Positions 1-11,189 of a stretch of DNA of 64,000 nt are shown in pieces; the stretch's first letter is position 1; each line of letters starts with the position of its first letter. A program made the translations under genes and the position numbers. Location of the stretch: assembly GCA_048013815.1 (NCBI GenBank), contig CM106586.1, forward strand, positions 18,228,001 to 18,292,000. Reading direction: 5' to 3'. Below the pieces are notes generated by a model. It saw nothing but the letters and a program-made list of their open reading frames with translations. It searched no databases and was not told the DNA's origin. This DNA comes from Setoptus koraiensis. Taxonomy: Eukaryota; Arthropoda.

Positions 1-1584
1 TGCAGCTCGACTTTGTCCAATGAGTTGCTGTCTCAGCTCGCCCTCTCATAACAACAACCTCCCCCAGTGACAGCCCGCAGTTGGGCATACGATACACAAA
101 TATTGCACCCCTTGATCGATCAGGTGCGCGATTGAGTCTCTGAAACACGACGGATCGTCCCCAATTAGTTGCTATTTTCCTATTTTATCAAACATTTTTT
201 CGTTTCAAATAGTAGCCCAAGCAGACTCGACGGATATTCTCTGTAAAAGCTACACTCGTGCCAAGACTGTTGCGAGTAAGTGCGAAAAAAATCCGCGAGG
301 GGCGACGCCGCTAACTGCTGCTTCCGCCATTCGTTGCGGCAGTCACACATGTAAGTTTGCATGAGCTTGCTGTCTGCAGGATAATCGACGTGTCAGAGTA
401 ACTCGTCATGCGCTCACTCTTTCCCCATGCTCACAGCTGACAGCGCCAAGTTTAACTTGCGATAATTTGTGCGCGTCTAGTGCTTCGGATGTGCATTGAA
501 AAACGCTGGATATTGTTATAATCGCTCATTCAACGCTCGCGGAGGCAACAGTAGTTTGACATCTGTCAAAGTCGCTAATCACTCCAGATGATCAAATCGT
601 ATGTGATGAATTGAACGACAACACACAAGTGCAAACGTTCACCGGAACAATCTGCAGCTGACTGTGCTCTCCGCTCGGGCCAACAGCGCCTCTAGTGGGC
701 ATTTTTGCACTCTGCGCACAGGCAGCACCGAAAGTGATGGAGCGCACAGCTAGCGTCAAAAGTAATGGAGCGCTCCCAACTCCCATAGCTGCCCAGCCGG
801 AAGCCATGACCCATGTTTTTCTGTTATTCAATACCTGTTTCTTCCGCTGCTACAGGCCGGTGCTGCCTGGACTCTCGACAGCGGCAGCAGCGATTCAAAT
901 TGCAGAATGTCACACGCGTAAACTGTTAAAAAAAGTCATTTGCGAGATTCGCTCGAGCAAGAAATAAGTGAGCCCCATCATACAAGATTGTCGTGTCATT
1001 TTTCCGCCTGTACATGTACTGTAATGCGATTGTACATGCGGGGTCCGTACAGGCAAATCTGGGAGACTGGTGATGGGAGCGCGGGCAAGCTCACTGTGCT
1101 ATGTTTAGAAGGGAGGGAGGCGCGCTGCAGTAGTAGCGCGAGATAGTGGAGTCTGGCCGCGTTATAGCCGCGTCGAACGTCTGCAGGCCGACAATCGGGG
1201 AAAGCAAGCGCCGAACAGATTTCAATTGGCCTGCCGGCGGGCAACATCGTTTTGAGCCAATGAGCTCGACGCTTCAAACGCAGCACTAGTGACACCGCAC
1301 GGAGAGGGAATGAATCTTGTATGTGCACACCAAAAGAGCGAACCAAAAGATTTTGTAGCAGTGCAAACTTGCGTTGGCTACGCAAGCAGCGACGAGAGCG
1401 ACGTTAGCACAGTGACAGCGATGGGGGCAGCATGTGTGCAGTGCATGTTCTCTTATGCTACATCATCATAAGCGCTGTTTAAAGGTGAATCACCGCAGAT
1501 CGAACTGTGTCCTGTGTGCGCCGGCAACAACAAGATCAACTTTTTGTCGACAACTGCCACAACTCGCTGCCATATACATGCGAA

Positions 1585-1800
1585 CAATTCGCTTTTGCTC
1601 AACAGTTCGCTTTTCACTTGACAATTCGCTCTTCGCTCGACAATTCGCTCTTCGCTCGACAATTCGCTTTTCGCCCAAAAATTCGATTCTGCCCGACAGT
1701 TCGATTCCGCTCAACAATTCGATTCCGCTCAACAATTCGGTTTTGCTCAACAATTCGATTTTGCTCAACAATTCGATTTTGCTCAACAATTCGATTCGAT
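1585..1800. repeat. 18-bp minisatellite
   Basis: About ten to eleven imperfect copies of a unit like CAACAATTCGATTTTGCT. The right-hand copies are the most regular; the left-hand ones carry GCTCTTCG or GCCC variants. Because the unit is a multiple of three, both strands read as open hexapeptide repeats, which are artefacts of the repeat. Confidence 0.9.
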
Positions 1801-2054
1801 CTCTAGGGGAGTATCGCTAGGGCACTGCAGGCAGCAAGAGTTGCGTCGCTGCCAATTAATTCTCTTCACCTATTGACGACGACAAAGAGGAAGTCGATTA
1901 TTGTTTGGCAACGATCAACTAGTGTCGACAGACCCAATCAGTCAGCAGTGTGCAACAGTAAAAGCGCTTGATATATTGATTGATGCATTGATATTGATAT
2001 ACGGTAATAAAGAAGCAGGAGCAAAGAAGCCAGCAAATATTATTTGCCAGGATT

Positions 2055-2064
2055 TACACACACA

Positions 2065-2107
<43 letters not shown>

Positions 2108-2180
2108 TTACACTGTGTGAGTTGCACACACTGACAAACGCACACACGCACACATTTGCTGGCACACACACACACACACC
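2055..2180. repeat. (CA)n microsatellite, two blocks
   Basis: A CA run at about 2055-2102 and a second at about 2138-2180, separated by imperfect CA-rich sequence, roughly 480-600 bp upstream of the BiP start codon. Confidence 0.9.
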
Positions 2181-2657
2181 TCAGGGAAAAACCGCACAGA
2201 TGATCTAGAGAATCTATTTTTGTTGTTTAGTATAGTAGACACACTAGAAGGCAACATCCAGTTGAAGTAAGAGCGACGCCAGGATTAGTACACATCATAC
2301 TTGTTAGTGTGTTATTCACCATTAGAGAGACATCATTGCAAACTTTTACATTTATTAGTACACATCATCATAAGGATCGTCGCCGGGATAGTCGTTCACA
2401 TTATTATTATTAACGTATTATTATTGATATATCCACGACACCACCAACAACAACAATTATCTCTCAAGACAGTACACCAATTAATGAATGGTATTACATT
2501 GACCACCACACCGACAACACCGTTTATTCAATTCGTGAATCATTAGTCGTTATTATTTAATTGTTTTCATTAAATAATAATAGTATCACAGTGATATAGT
2601 AATCCTCACTAGACCAATAGAGTAACTAAAATACACACAATACAACAATTTACCAAT

Positions 2658-4844
2658 ATGAGAGAACATATTCCTCTAATAGCCCTAGTGGTGCTATTAT
2701 GCTCCTATTCTATTTGGGCAAAGGAAAAAGAAAAGGAAGACATTGGTACTGTTATTGGTATCGATTTGGGTACCACATACTCATGTGTAGGAGTTTACAA
2801 GAACGGACAGGTGGAAATTATACCCAATGACCAGGGTAATCGTATCACGCCCTCGGTGGTTGCATTTACGGCCGACGCTGAGCGTCTCATTGGTGATGCT
2901 GCCAAAAATCAACTTACCTCAAATCCGGAGAACACCGTATTCGATGTCAAACGTCTCATTGGTAGAGAATTCGACGATCCCACCGTTCAACACGACATCA
3001 AATATCTCCCCTACAAGAGTAAGTTTGCCTTGCGGCCGATCAACAACCGCAAATATATAACCATGTTGTTATATCAACACGATTATATATTTGCTCATAT
3101 GTATATGACCCTGATGACTGTCATAATCCTGTATTGACGCTCACACTGATATTGATAATCTCTCTTTTCTTTCATCTGATAATCATTTCAATCGCCCGTT
3201 CTATCGCAACGTGCAGTCGTCAATAAACAAAACAAGCCCTACATCAAGGTAAAGGTCAGCGGCGAGGACAAGGTGTTCGCACCAGAAGAAATCAGCTCCA
3301 TGGTCTTGTCCAAAATGAAGGAGGTGGCCGAGCAATATCTCAATAAGAAGGTCACTCATGCCGTTGTCACGGTACCCGCTTATTTCAACGATGCCCAACG
3401 TCAGGCCACCAAGGACGCTGGCGCTATTGCTGGGCTAAACGTTATGAGAATCATCAATGAACCTACAGCGGCAGCCATCGCTTTCGGTGTCGACAAACGT
3501 AGCAAGGGCGAAAAGAACATCATTGTCTACGATTTGGGTGGTGGTACCTTCGATGTGTCTCTGCTCACAATAGAACAGGGTGTCTTCGAGGTGGCAGCGA
3601 CTAGCGGTGACACTCACTTGGGTGGTGAAGATTTCGATCAGAAAGTCATGGACCATTTCATCAAGATGTACTTAAAGAAGACAGGAAAAGACATTCGCAA
3701 AGACCACCGTGCTGTGCAAAAGTTACGTCGTGAAGTCGAGAAGGCCAAGAGAGTTCTAAGTTCAGCACCACAGACCACAATTGAGATTGACTCATTCTTT
3801 GAGGGTGAAGAGTTCTCTGAAACGTTGTCCAGGTCCAAATTTGAGGAGCTCAACATGGAATTGTTTAGATCCACATTGAAGCCAGTGAAGAAAGTCTTGG
3901 AGGACGCAGGCCTGACTAAAAGCCAAATTCATGAAATTGTACTCGTTGGTGGCTCTACTCGTATACCAAAGATCCAACAGTTAGTGCGCGACTTCTTTGA
4001 TGGCAAAGAACCCTCACTGGGTATCAACCCAGATGAGGCCATTGCTTATGGTGCAGCCGTTCAGGCCGGAGTGTTAAGTGGCGAGGACAGCACAAATGAT
4101 CTTGTTCTGCTCGATGTCAACCCACTCACTATGGGTATCGAAACGATTGGAGGTGTCATGACCACATTGATCAAGAGAAATACAGTTATTCCAACCAAAA
4201 AGTCTGAAATCTTCAGTACAGCCAGTGATAATCAAAACACCGTCACTATCCAGGTTTATGAGGGTGAGCGTCCAATGACAAAGGACAATCATTTATTAGG
4301 AAAATTCGACTTGACAGGAATTCCTCCAGCTCCCCGAGGAGTGCCACAAATTGAGGTTACTTTCGAAATCGATGTCAATGGTATACTGAAGGTGTCTGCC
4401 GAGGATAAGGGTACTGGCAGCAAACAAAGTATAACTATTACCAATGATCAGAACAGATTGAAACCTGAGGATATCGACAGGATGATCAAAGAGGCCGAGA
4501 AGTTTGCTGATGATGACAAGAAGTTAAAGGAACGCGTTGAGGCTAAGAACGAGTTGGAGTCATACGCCTACTCCCTTAAGAACCAATTGCAAGATAAAGA
4601 AAAACTAGGCGGCAAACTATCTGAGGATGACAAGACAAAGATTGAAGAATCAGCCGAGGATGCTGTCAAATGGGTAGAATCCAATCCTTCAGCTGACGCT
4701 GAGGAATTGAGAGCCAAAAAGAAGGAGCTTGAGGGTATTGTTACACCTATTATCACCAAACTTTATCAATCTGATAAATCAGGTCCAAAGGCAACCCCGA
4801 GCGACGACGAGGAGAAACCCGCAGAAGAGCATGACGAGTTGTAG
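2658..4844 (+). CDS. Hsc70-3: BiP/GRP78, endoplasmic reticulum Hsp70 chaperone
   Basis: ER-lumenal Hsp70 that binds unfolded secretory proteins, drives ATP-dependent folding and translocation, and senses ER stress. Exon 1 is 2658-3018 and exon 2 is 3217-4844; the 198-bp intron has GTAAGT and CAG ends and splices in frame to give [16 protein letters not shown]. The N-terminus has a hydrophobic signal peptide ([15 protein letters not shown]) followed by [13 protein letters not shown], the ATP phosphate loop of Hsp70. Other signatures are [13 protein letters not shown] and [15 protein letters not shown], then the substrate-binding domain and lid. The protein ends in HDEL, the ER retrieval signal. 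At about 660 residues the length is normal. All Hsp70 motifs look intact. BiP is certain within the family because of the signal peptide plus HDEL. Confidence 0.98.
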
Positions 4845-4897
4845 GAATATAAGCATTACCATTCGATTTGTATAGAGATTATTTGTATCAATTCAAT

Positions 4898-4903
4898 AAT
4901 AAA
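4898..4903 (+). terminator. Poly(A) signal of BiP
   Basis: AATAAA about 54 bp after the BiP stop codon. Confidence 0.7.
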
Positions 4904-5457
4904 TTATTATTAACTTAGCTCACCTTGTCAGTGATTTATAGATATGTTCTCTGGATCTTTTCCACTTGAGTAGTAGTTACAAAACTTAATTGTTTGTGCT
5001 TATAACTAGATACCTGAATACACAATACAACTGATTCGTCCATTGACTCAACAGACACAACAGTGGCCTTTGGATGGAATGAGCTTTTTTGATACCCTGT
5101 ACGGAGACATAGGTAAACATTGCTTACTTTATCAGTGTACTCTCTATTATAATGATGGTTAATCATAAAAACAGGCGTGTTTGATATTGTTATGTAATCA
5201 TAGATTAACTGTTCATCATTGCCATCATCGAACTGCTTTCATAGTATTATATAATTATTGTTTTATGATTTCGTAAGATAAGCCCAATTAGTAAATAGAT
5301 GAATTGAATTGTTGGTACAAGGAGAAAAGTTGCGATCACAAATTGAAGCTACAGAATGAGAAGATGACTTGCAATGTAATGAGCTTTCAAGTATGACAAA
5401 TATTTTATTATTGAAATTATTGCTTTTACAAGATATATCTCTAAAATTTTCACAACC
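4904..5457. other. Intergenic, BiP to rhomboid
   Basis: AT-rich, without a plausible coding frame. It probably contains the rhomboid promoter. No TATA box stands out. Confidence 0.5.
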
Positions 5458-6566
5458 ATGAGTAAATCGGTGAGAATAATCGATCCAGGAAGTAAAGTTA
5501 TATTCATACCACGCCAAGAATCTCAAGATGGTCCGGCCAAGCAGGCACCTACTAGCGGGTCACAGTTTAGAATAGTGAGAGAGCCCACCGTAAACGTAAA
5601 GAATAATCCGATAATTGCCCTACAACCACCATTTTTCGTCCGCTATGCCAATGTGCTCGTACTGCCACAACACGAACGAAATGACTTCAATATCAGATAT
5701 TTCAGAGGACAAGAATTCAAAGTGGGGCCAATATTTATGTTTGTTATAACGGTTATCCAGATAAGCGTTCATCTTTATTGTTCCATCTACAACATGATAG
5801 ACACCATGCCCAATGGCAGGTGTTATCTGAAAAACCTGTTTGCGTTCAACTCAGCAAGACGATACGAATTCTGGCGCTATCTCACATACATGCTAATACA
5901 TAGGGATAATTCCCACCTGTTGCTGAACGTTCTGGTACAAACATTTGTTGGCTTCCCAATAGAGATGGTGCACGGCTTTAGGAGAACGTGTATCATCTAT
6001 ATTGGTGGAGTAATTGGAGGTTCACTGGGCCAGTCAGTATTGAATGGTGGCACTTATTGTCTTATTGGTGCATCTGCCGGAGTCTATAGCTTACTGGCAG
6101 CAATCCTGTCCAACATGATTGTAAATTGGAACGAATTGGATTATCGGTGGCTCAGATTTGTAACATACTTTGTATTCGTAACGGTCGATATTATTAGAAA
6201 TTTTAGCTTTGGTGACACTAACGTAAGTGTAATCAGTCACATGTTTGGGGCATTCTCTGGACTTTTGTTGGGACTATATTTCGTGAAGAATCTGCGAATT
6301 GAAAAGTGGGAGATTGCATTAGGGACAGTGGGCCTGATTATCTATGTTATCGTAATGGTAAGTATGACATATTTATCAATCCCAGTTGCTATTAGTCTGC
6401 TGCTTACTGACAAAACTAATATTTGACCTTTATTTTATTCGTATTTCAGGTTTTTGCAATATTGTTCAATTTTTTTATCAAGGATTTTTATCCATTCCCT
6501 GACTACACTAGTCTTCAATCATTTACTATATGTCAATCATTCAGATACTCCGAAGATAGAAATTAG
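5458..6566 (+). CDS. Rhomboid-family intramembrane serine protease
   Basis: Cleaves transmembrane substrates, in arthropods chiefly EGF-like ligand precursors in the secretory pathway. Exon 1 is 5458-6357 and exon 2 is 6450-6566, joined in phase 0 (GTAAGT to TTTCAG); the second exon supplies VFAILFNFFIKDF, which resembles the end of fly Rhomboid. About 338 residues. The catalytic serine motif is GASAGVYSLLAA and the catalytic histidine lies in VISHMFGAFSGLLLG. The HRDNSHLLLNVLVQ segment is the conserved loop/TM2 region. The N-terminus (about 75 residues) is hydrophilic. Seven hydrophobic segments fit a secretase-type rhomboid rather than a mitochondrial PARL. Which of Rho, Stet or another paralogue it is cannot be settled here. 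Part of its 3' end is duplicated at about 12310-12430. Confidence 0.92.
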
Positions 6567-6569
6567 TTT

Positions 6570-6773
6570 TTAAACAAATAAAAAAAGTACGTTGAGACGG
6601 CTTAAATCATAGCTATCTGGTTGTTGCAATTCATTGCTGGAGCCCCAAACTCTAAAGGTAATGTCACCTTCAACCATCATATTGTCTATTATATGATACA
6701 AAGCAAAAACCGTCAGAGAGTAGAGTAGTGGATCGTTGATATGCAATGGAACTCTGAAGTAAGATACTTCCAC
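6570..6773 (-). other. Receptor-array tail element, copy 1 (function unknown)
   Basis: A 67-codon frame ending PDSYDLSRLNVLFLFV. Related sequence recurs on the same strand downstream of receptor copies at 7127-7335, 12463-12670, 21234-21437 and 25421-25624. Here the frame is open and has a hydrophobic centre (LLYSLTVFALYHIIDNMM). It may be the last exon of a lost gene, or a 3' exon belonging to the receptor unit. I do not recognise it. Confidence 0.35.
6577..6582 (+). terminator. Poly(A) signal of the rhomboid gene
   Basis: AATAAA 11 bp after the stop. It overlaps the end of a minus-strand frame at 6570-6773, so the two 3' ends converge. Confidence 0.6.
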
Positions 6774-7126
6774 TTCGGATGTCTATCTCTACAAATACTA
6801 GTCGACGCATAAGGATGTGTAGCAGCTAAAGGGTATCTGAAAAATTTTTGATCTGAGGTTGAGATTTTCTTCTATGGGTAGAGTATCGATAGTTGATCAT
6901 CAAGCATTGTGAGCGGATCCTCTTGTCACACACATTTCTGACAAAATCTAGTAGTTTTGTCATTTTTCACTAGTTTTTCCAACTTTTTGGCCCGAACCTG
7001 TGGTCGCACAATAAATTGGGTCGGCAGACGGCTAGGTCTTGCCAAGATGCGTGTGTTGGCGAAGAAAAAATGGCAAAAAAGTATGGACTCGACCCCTCTG
7101 ACCGCACATATTACGGAAATTAGTTT

Positions 7127-7335
7127 TCACACAAATAAAAATAGATCGTCCAGATTGCTCAAGTTATCAGTGGTATCCCATGGTTGTGGCTCGTTGTTGG
7201 CTTCCAAAACCTCACGGTTGCGTCACATGATCCGCCAAAAATATGTTGATGATCACATTTGAAGCTATGGTAAATCCATAGAGAATGTTGAATATTATCC
7301 ATGTAGGATCTTTCAGCTTTTGATGACCATTTCTA
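7127..7335 (-). pseudogene. Receptor-array tail element, copy 2, frameshifted
   Basis: Related to 6570-6773. It reads KLKDPTWIIFNILYGF, then a stop and frameshift, then DTTDNLSNLDDLFLFV and a stop. The damage suggests a relic, although the end motif LFLFV is kept. Confidence 0.35.
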
Positions 7336-7537
7336 AGGATACGTGTATTAAGCTCATTATTCAAGCATAACTTGAAGTTATCTATGTCTTATTGCAAAAT
7401 GTGGTTATTGTAATGCATCGATCTGACTCCATGGCATCTCTTTATTCCTATCGACCGCATATAACCATCGCGACTCCATTGCAAGTTAGGAGGCGTCCAT
7501 CTGTTCAAGAAGCATCATTATTCTCATACACGTCGAA

Positions 7538-9722
7538 TCAGACTGTATGTTGTAATACCAATATTATGCCCGAAAAAATCCACCCAATTAGCTATGGAAT
7601 ATAGAAAAAAAATGATGCAATACATGAAATAAGATGTAAATATCGATGAATCAGAATTCAACGATTCACAGTTTAGATTCATGATATACTAACCATTGGC
7701 AGATTGCCGAGAGTCAGCGGGTCTACTGCGAGGATGCAAAGAGCCACATTGTGGGTATCAAGTAGATCCTCTTCGATCGACGACAATTGTTGGAGATTCC
7801 AGCTAGTCATGACGGAATTATAGGCCATAAGATTCTGTATGGCATGGTAAATAGCCTTGAACTGGAAACATGATTGAATGGATATAAAATACGGATTGTA
7901 TCTCGGATATTAGTTGTGGGGATTGGGAAATAACAAGAGATACGCTCTCATCTCAGCCCAGTTTTATCTGTCAATAAGTTATTCCTAGGGCCATGTTACA
8001 TTATCATTGAAAGTCTTAGTATAACTAGTAGTGATGACATCAGAGAAAAAATCGTGAGGCATGTGAGGTTGTGTGGGCGTTGTGAGAGAATGGGATGAGG
8101 GGGAGCATAGGCGAGAACTTTCGACTAATCACTCGTTGACAAATGGCTCGTATCATGATGATTACCTTAGAATGAACGAGTGCAGATGCAAAACTGAACT
8201 CTAAGATGGGAAGCAAATAGGCTTGCAAAAGAAGACACAGTATTTGAACTTCCATATCGCTCAGGTTTTTATTCCCAATGAGCTCTGACAGAGTCAATAT
8301 AACACACGGTAACTTGAAAAGAAGTTCCAAGTTTATGTCAAGTGTAAAACGTTGCTTCAGAAAGTCAAACTCCGAGCGCAGCTCCATAATCATGCTGACG
8401 AGTCTATCGATTTCCTCGGAGTGATCACTCCAAATGGAATTCGTTCCATTTTTTTCAATAATTGTATCGACCAATGGATGTAGATGATGAACAGTGGACT
8501 TTTCTTTGGTGATATCAGTGTCCCGGTTAGTTTGATAGTTTGTCTTTGTGTTACGATTCATCAAAGTCACTATGCTGAATGTCCGCGAACGTTTTTTGTT
8601 GGACCGGAACAGTTCAATTAACTGTCGAGAAAACTCGAGCGTACGCTTAGCTTTGCAATAACAGACCATAATGTGGAAAGCAAAGAGATTTACCTCCATA
8701 AATTGGCCCATTAAGATCAGAAAAGCGATGACAAGAAACAAAAAATGAATAAAACGCTGCCTCATGAATAGCGAGAACGAATCGCCACAGTAGCTGAGCT
8801 CCACCATTAAAGCGGTTCTTATAATTGGTATCCCACAACCAAAAAAAATCAGCATTCCTAGTATGGTCAAATGGGAGATTATTCTCAATGATTCTAAATC
8901 CATTATGTGCAGGGACTCGTTTAGAAGTAGGTGCTTTGGGAATTTTAGCTGATAATTGATTTCTCGGAAGTCATCGTCGAAATTGATTTTTTGTTTGCAG
9001 TTCGCTCGTGCCGAACGCTTCGGAACCACATCCGACAAGTCCGAACCACGGACAGCAAGATGATCACGTTGATTATTGGTTGCTTTGAGAAATTGACCTC
9101 GATGCTCTTTATCCGACAATGAGGCAGTTGGACACTGAAACTTGCATTGCTGAGTGCTCTCGGTGGTTCTCCTACGATGCGCCTTATCTCTACTTTGAAC
9201 CCTATCTGTGAGACCCAAAACATAGATCCAACCTCTAGGAGTTAATTCGAGGCAGTTAATGTATGTGTATCCCAAGTATTGGCGTCCAGTCTTCTTCCTC
9301 ATATTTGCGACGATGTTCATAGTACGAAATACGTAGACTTCTGTGAGAAGTATGGCAACAACTCTGTTCATCATTTGGGTGAAGCCATAGGGGGCAAACA
9401 TGTCGACGATCAGATATTTCTCTTTGAATTCATGGATGAGACTTTTGCTGCCGAAGCCACAAACAATCGTACTATGGAGAAAGTAGAGTCCGCAAAGGAA
9501 GTCTAACAGTATCAATATAAGATAGCGCCGCTTCAGTTGTCTATTTCGCAGAAATAAGGCTACGCGAGCCCTCACTTCATCAATCAGTGTCCGCTTCTTT
9601 GTTTTCAGCTCCTGACAAAGTCTTTCTTCTTCATCGTCGGGCCGCATGCAAATTGCTGAACCGTTGTAGAATCTGATGATTAAGATGAAGTGCCGAACAA
9701 TACTGAATTTGAAGGTATCCAT
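7538..9722 (-). CDS. Gustatory-receptor-like multi-pass membrane protein, copy 1
   Basis: Candidate chemosensory receptor. Exons on the minus strand: 9722-8166, 7861-7694 and 7591-7538, all joined in phase 0 (HSK|GTAATC, TTCCAG|TTCAAG, CCAATG|GTTAGT, CCATAG|CTAATT). About 592 residues. I chose the ATG at 9722 because MDTFKFS matches MDSFKFN in copies 3 and 4. Hydrophobic segments lie near residues 5-25, 72-95, 120-137, 300-320 and 340-370, plus the region before HSK and the last exon. Family signatures are TYINCLELTPRGWIYVLGL and DDFREINYQLKFP. The last exon ends SGIILVLQHTV, which resembles the TYhhhhhQF end of arthropod gustatory receptors; two phase-0 introns before TM7 are also typical of that family. 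Overall similarity to named receptors cannot be tested here. Its native upstream sequence seems deleted (see 9739). Confidence 0.6.
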
Positions 9723-9739
9723 ATCAATAATATCCACAG

Positions 9740-10440
9740 AAAAAGAAGGCGCCCCTTGTCAAATATTTTAAGAAATACGCAAAGTATATCTGAATGTTAT
9801 ATGAACCGCTCACACTGCGGAGAGTAGTGAGAGCTGAAATGGACTCATAAGAATATGCCTTAAAAAGCTCAGCGAAATCAATGTTGCGCTTCATGGACCA
9901 TTAGTTTCTTGCTGCAGAATTCTGTTAGTTTGAGCGTTTTTTGTGTGTTGCTTATTCTATCTTTTCAACATTTTTGGGCCCTTGATCCCTCATAAAAGCA
10001 TGTCGTTTGATTGCCCTATGCAGGCACGATAGAATTCGTTATTAAGGGATATGTTCCGACAGTCTAGCCACGTCTTGTGCAGTTCTCCTTCCTATTGTAT
10101 TGAAATGAAATCCAATCGGGAACAGAAAACACAAGAATGCGAAGCCGGAAGTTTGCGGAACAAGACATTCAGTTATCTTTGTCGAACGAAACCAGTGATC
10201 TAGATTCCAGATATCTGACCTAAAATAAGTCATGAACCAGGGCGAATCTATTATAAATTTGGTGGTTTTCGACAGATCTACCAAATCCTCAGAGCATATA
10301 GACGCTATGCGAGTTCCTTTGAACTCGTTTCGGAAAACAAAGGTTTGAATTATCTCTACACTGCATCCTAAGCAATGAGCTTGAGAAGTATTTTCTATTC
10401 TACCTCTCTGTCGAGGTATACATGCAGAATAATCACTTTA
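9740..10440. other. Receptor upstream block with an unrecognised minus-strand frame
   Basis: Contains an open frame at 10042-10284 (about 105 codons if extended up to 10385), including TKFIIDSPWFMTYFRSDIWN and a hydrophobic GFAFLCFLFPIGFHF. It is repeated almost unchanged at 17102-17344. No family recognised; it could be an exon remnant. The start of the block equals the right arm of the palindrome at 16762-17035. Confidence 0.3.
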
Positions 10441-10739
10441 GTCTATACTTTTAGCAACCTCTTCGCACCATCTCATTTGCTCACAGCTCACCCTAGCCTG
10501 ATCTACAAGTTGCTCCTAACGTTTCATTATTATCTGGGGTAAGTTATGGAAAAGCGCGGAATGAGACTAGAGAAAACGAGAAAGATTTGAGGTAGCCTGT
10601 AGCATGTGAGGCAATGTGGGAGAGGTGAGCAACAGTGATATATAGGTGATAAGTAGGGTAGGGCAAATCGGTCACAACGAGGTTGTTTTGGTTTTTTCAG
10701 AAATTTTCGAGACACCATGCACAGTGGCTAAATTGTTAC

Positions 10740-10925
10740 TACTGAAAAAGAAATTCCAGGTTTATGTCAAGTGTAAAACGTCGCTTTGTATGGTCAAAGT
10801 GCAAACGTGACTCCAAAATCATTCTGGCGAGACAGAATGAGCTCAGAAACCTCATCGCGATAAACGTTAGGATCGCGCTCCATGGACAATAGATTACATT
10901 TCTCATATTCTAGTTAGTTCTAGCG
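10740..10925 (-). pseudogene. Receptor remnant (third-loop region)
   Basis: The sequence here matches the part of receptor exon 1 that encodes EEIDRLVxMIMEIRSDLDHL and RRFTFDINLEL, but stop codons and frame changes break it. The same relic occurs at about 17800-17960 in duplication copy B. Confidence 0.6.
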
Positions 10926-11189
10926 TTTTGTATGTCGAAGCTACTTTAATCTCTCTCCACAACGTCATATGTAAGAGCTCTCGATATCGCATATGATGGT
11001 GAAAACTAGTGATTATGAAGAGAAAGGATTGAATTTCGGTTCTTTAGTGGCTACAAATAAGACTCAAAACCGTCGTGATGATCAGAATGACTCACTAAAC
11101 TTTAGAAAATTTTCAGGGTTGCGCTCTGCACAGCGATAATTCGTTTCGGGATCGATCTTCATTACCCTAGCGATAACTTTCCGCTCATC

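Larger units (their letters stand above)
1..2657. other. Upstream region of the BiP gene, no coding gene seen
   Basis: No open frame here looks like a protein. The stretch holds an 18-bp minisatellite (about 1585-1800), CA microsatellites (2055-2180) and AT-rich sequence just before the BiP start. It probably contains the BiP promoter and 5' UTR, possibly with a 5' UTR intron. I did not find a convincing ER-stress element (CCAAT-N9-CCACG) by eye. Confidence 0.6.
6400..10983. repeat. Segmental duplication, copy A
   Basis: From the 3' end of the rhomboid gene through receptor copy 1 and its upstream sequence, this block is repeated at about 12310-18056. Most of it is nearly identical from 7116 onward; the rhomboid-end part is more diverged. 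Copy A lacks the Tc1 element (empty site near 7350) and lacks about 640 bp upstream of the receptor start that copy B keeps. Confidence 0.9.

Noticed and set aside
1490-1820. Open frames of hexapeptide repeats on both strands
   Set aside because: Produced by an 18-bp minisatellite; no start context, domain or splice support.
1-2657. ER stress response element upstream of BiP
   Set aside because: Expected from biology, but I found no CCAAT-N9-CCACG or clear XBP1 site by eye.
6957-7262. Plus-strand frame with basic residues (MRVLAKKKWQKSM)
   Set aside because: It runs through the minus-strand tail element and has no family features; the resemblance to small basic ribosomal proteins is too weak.
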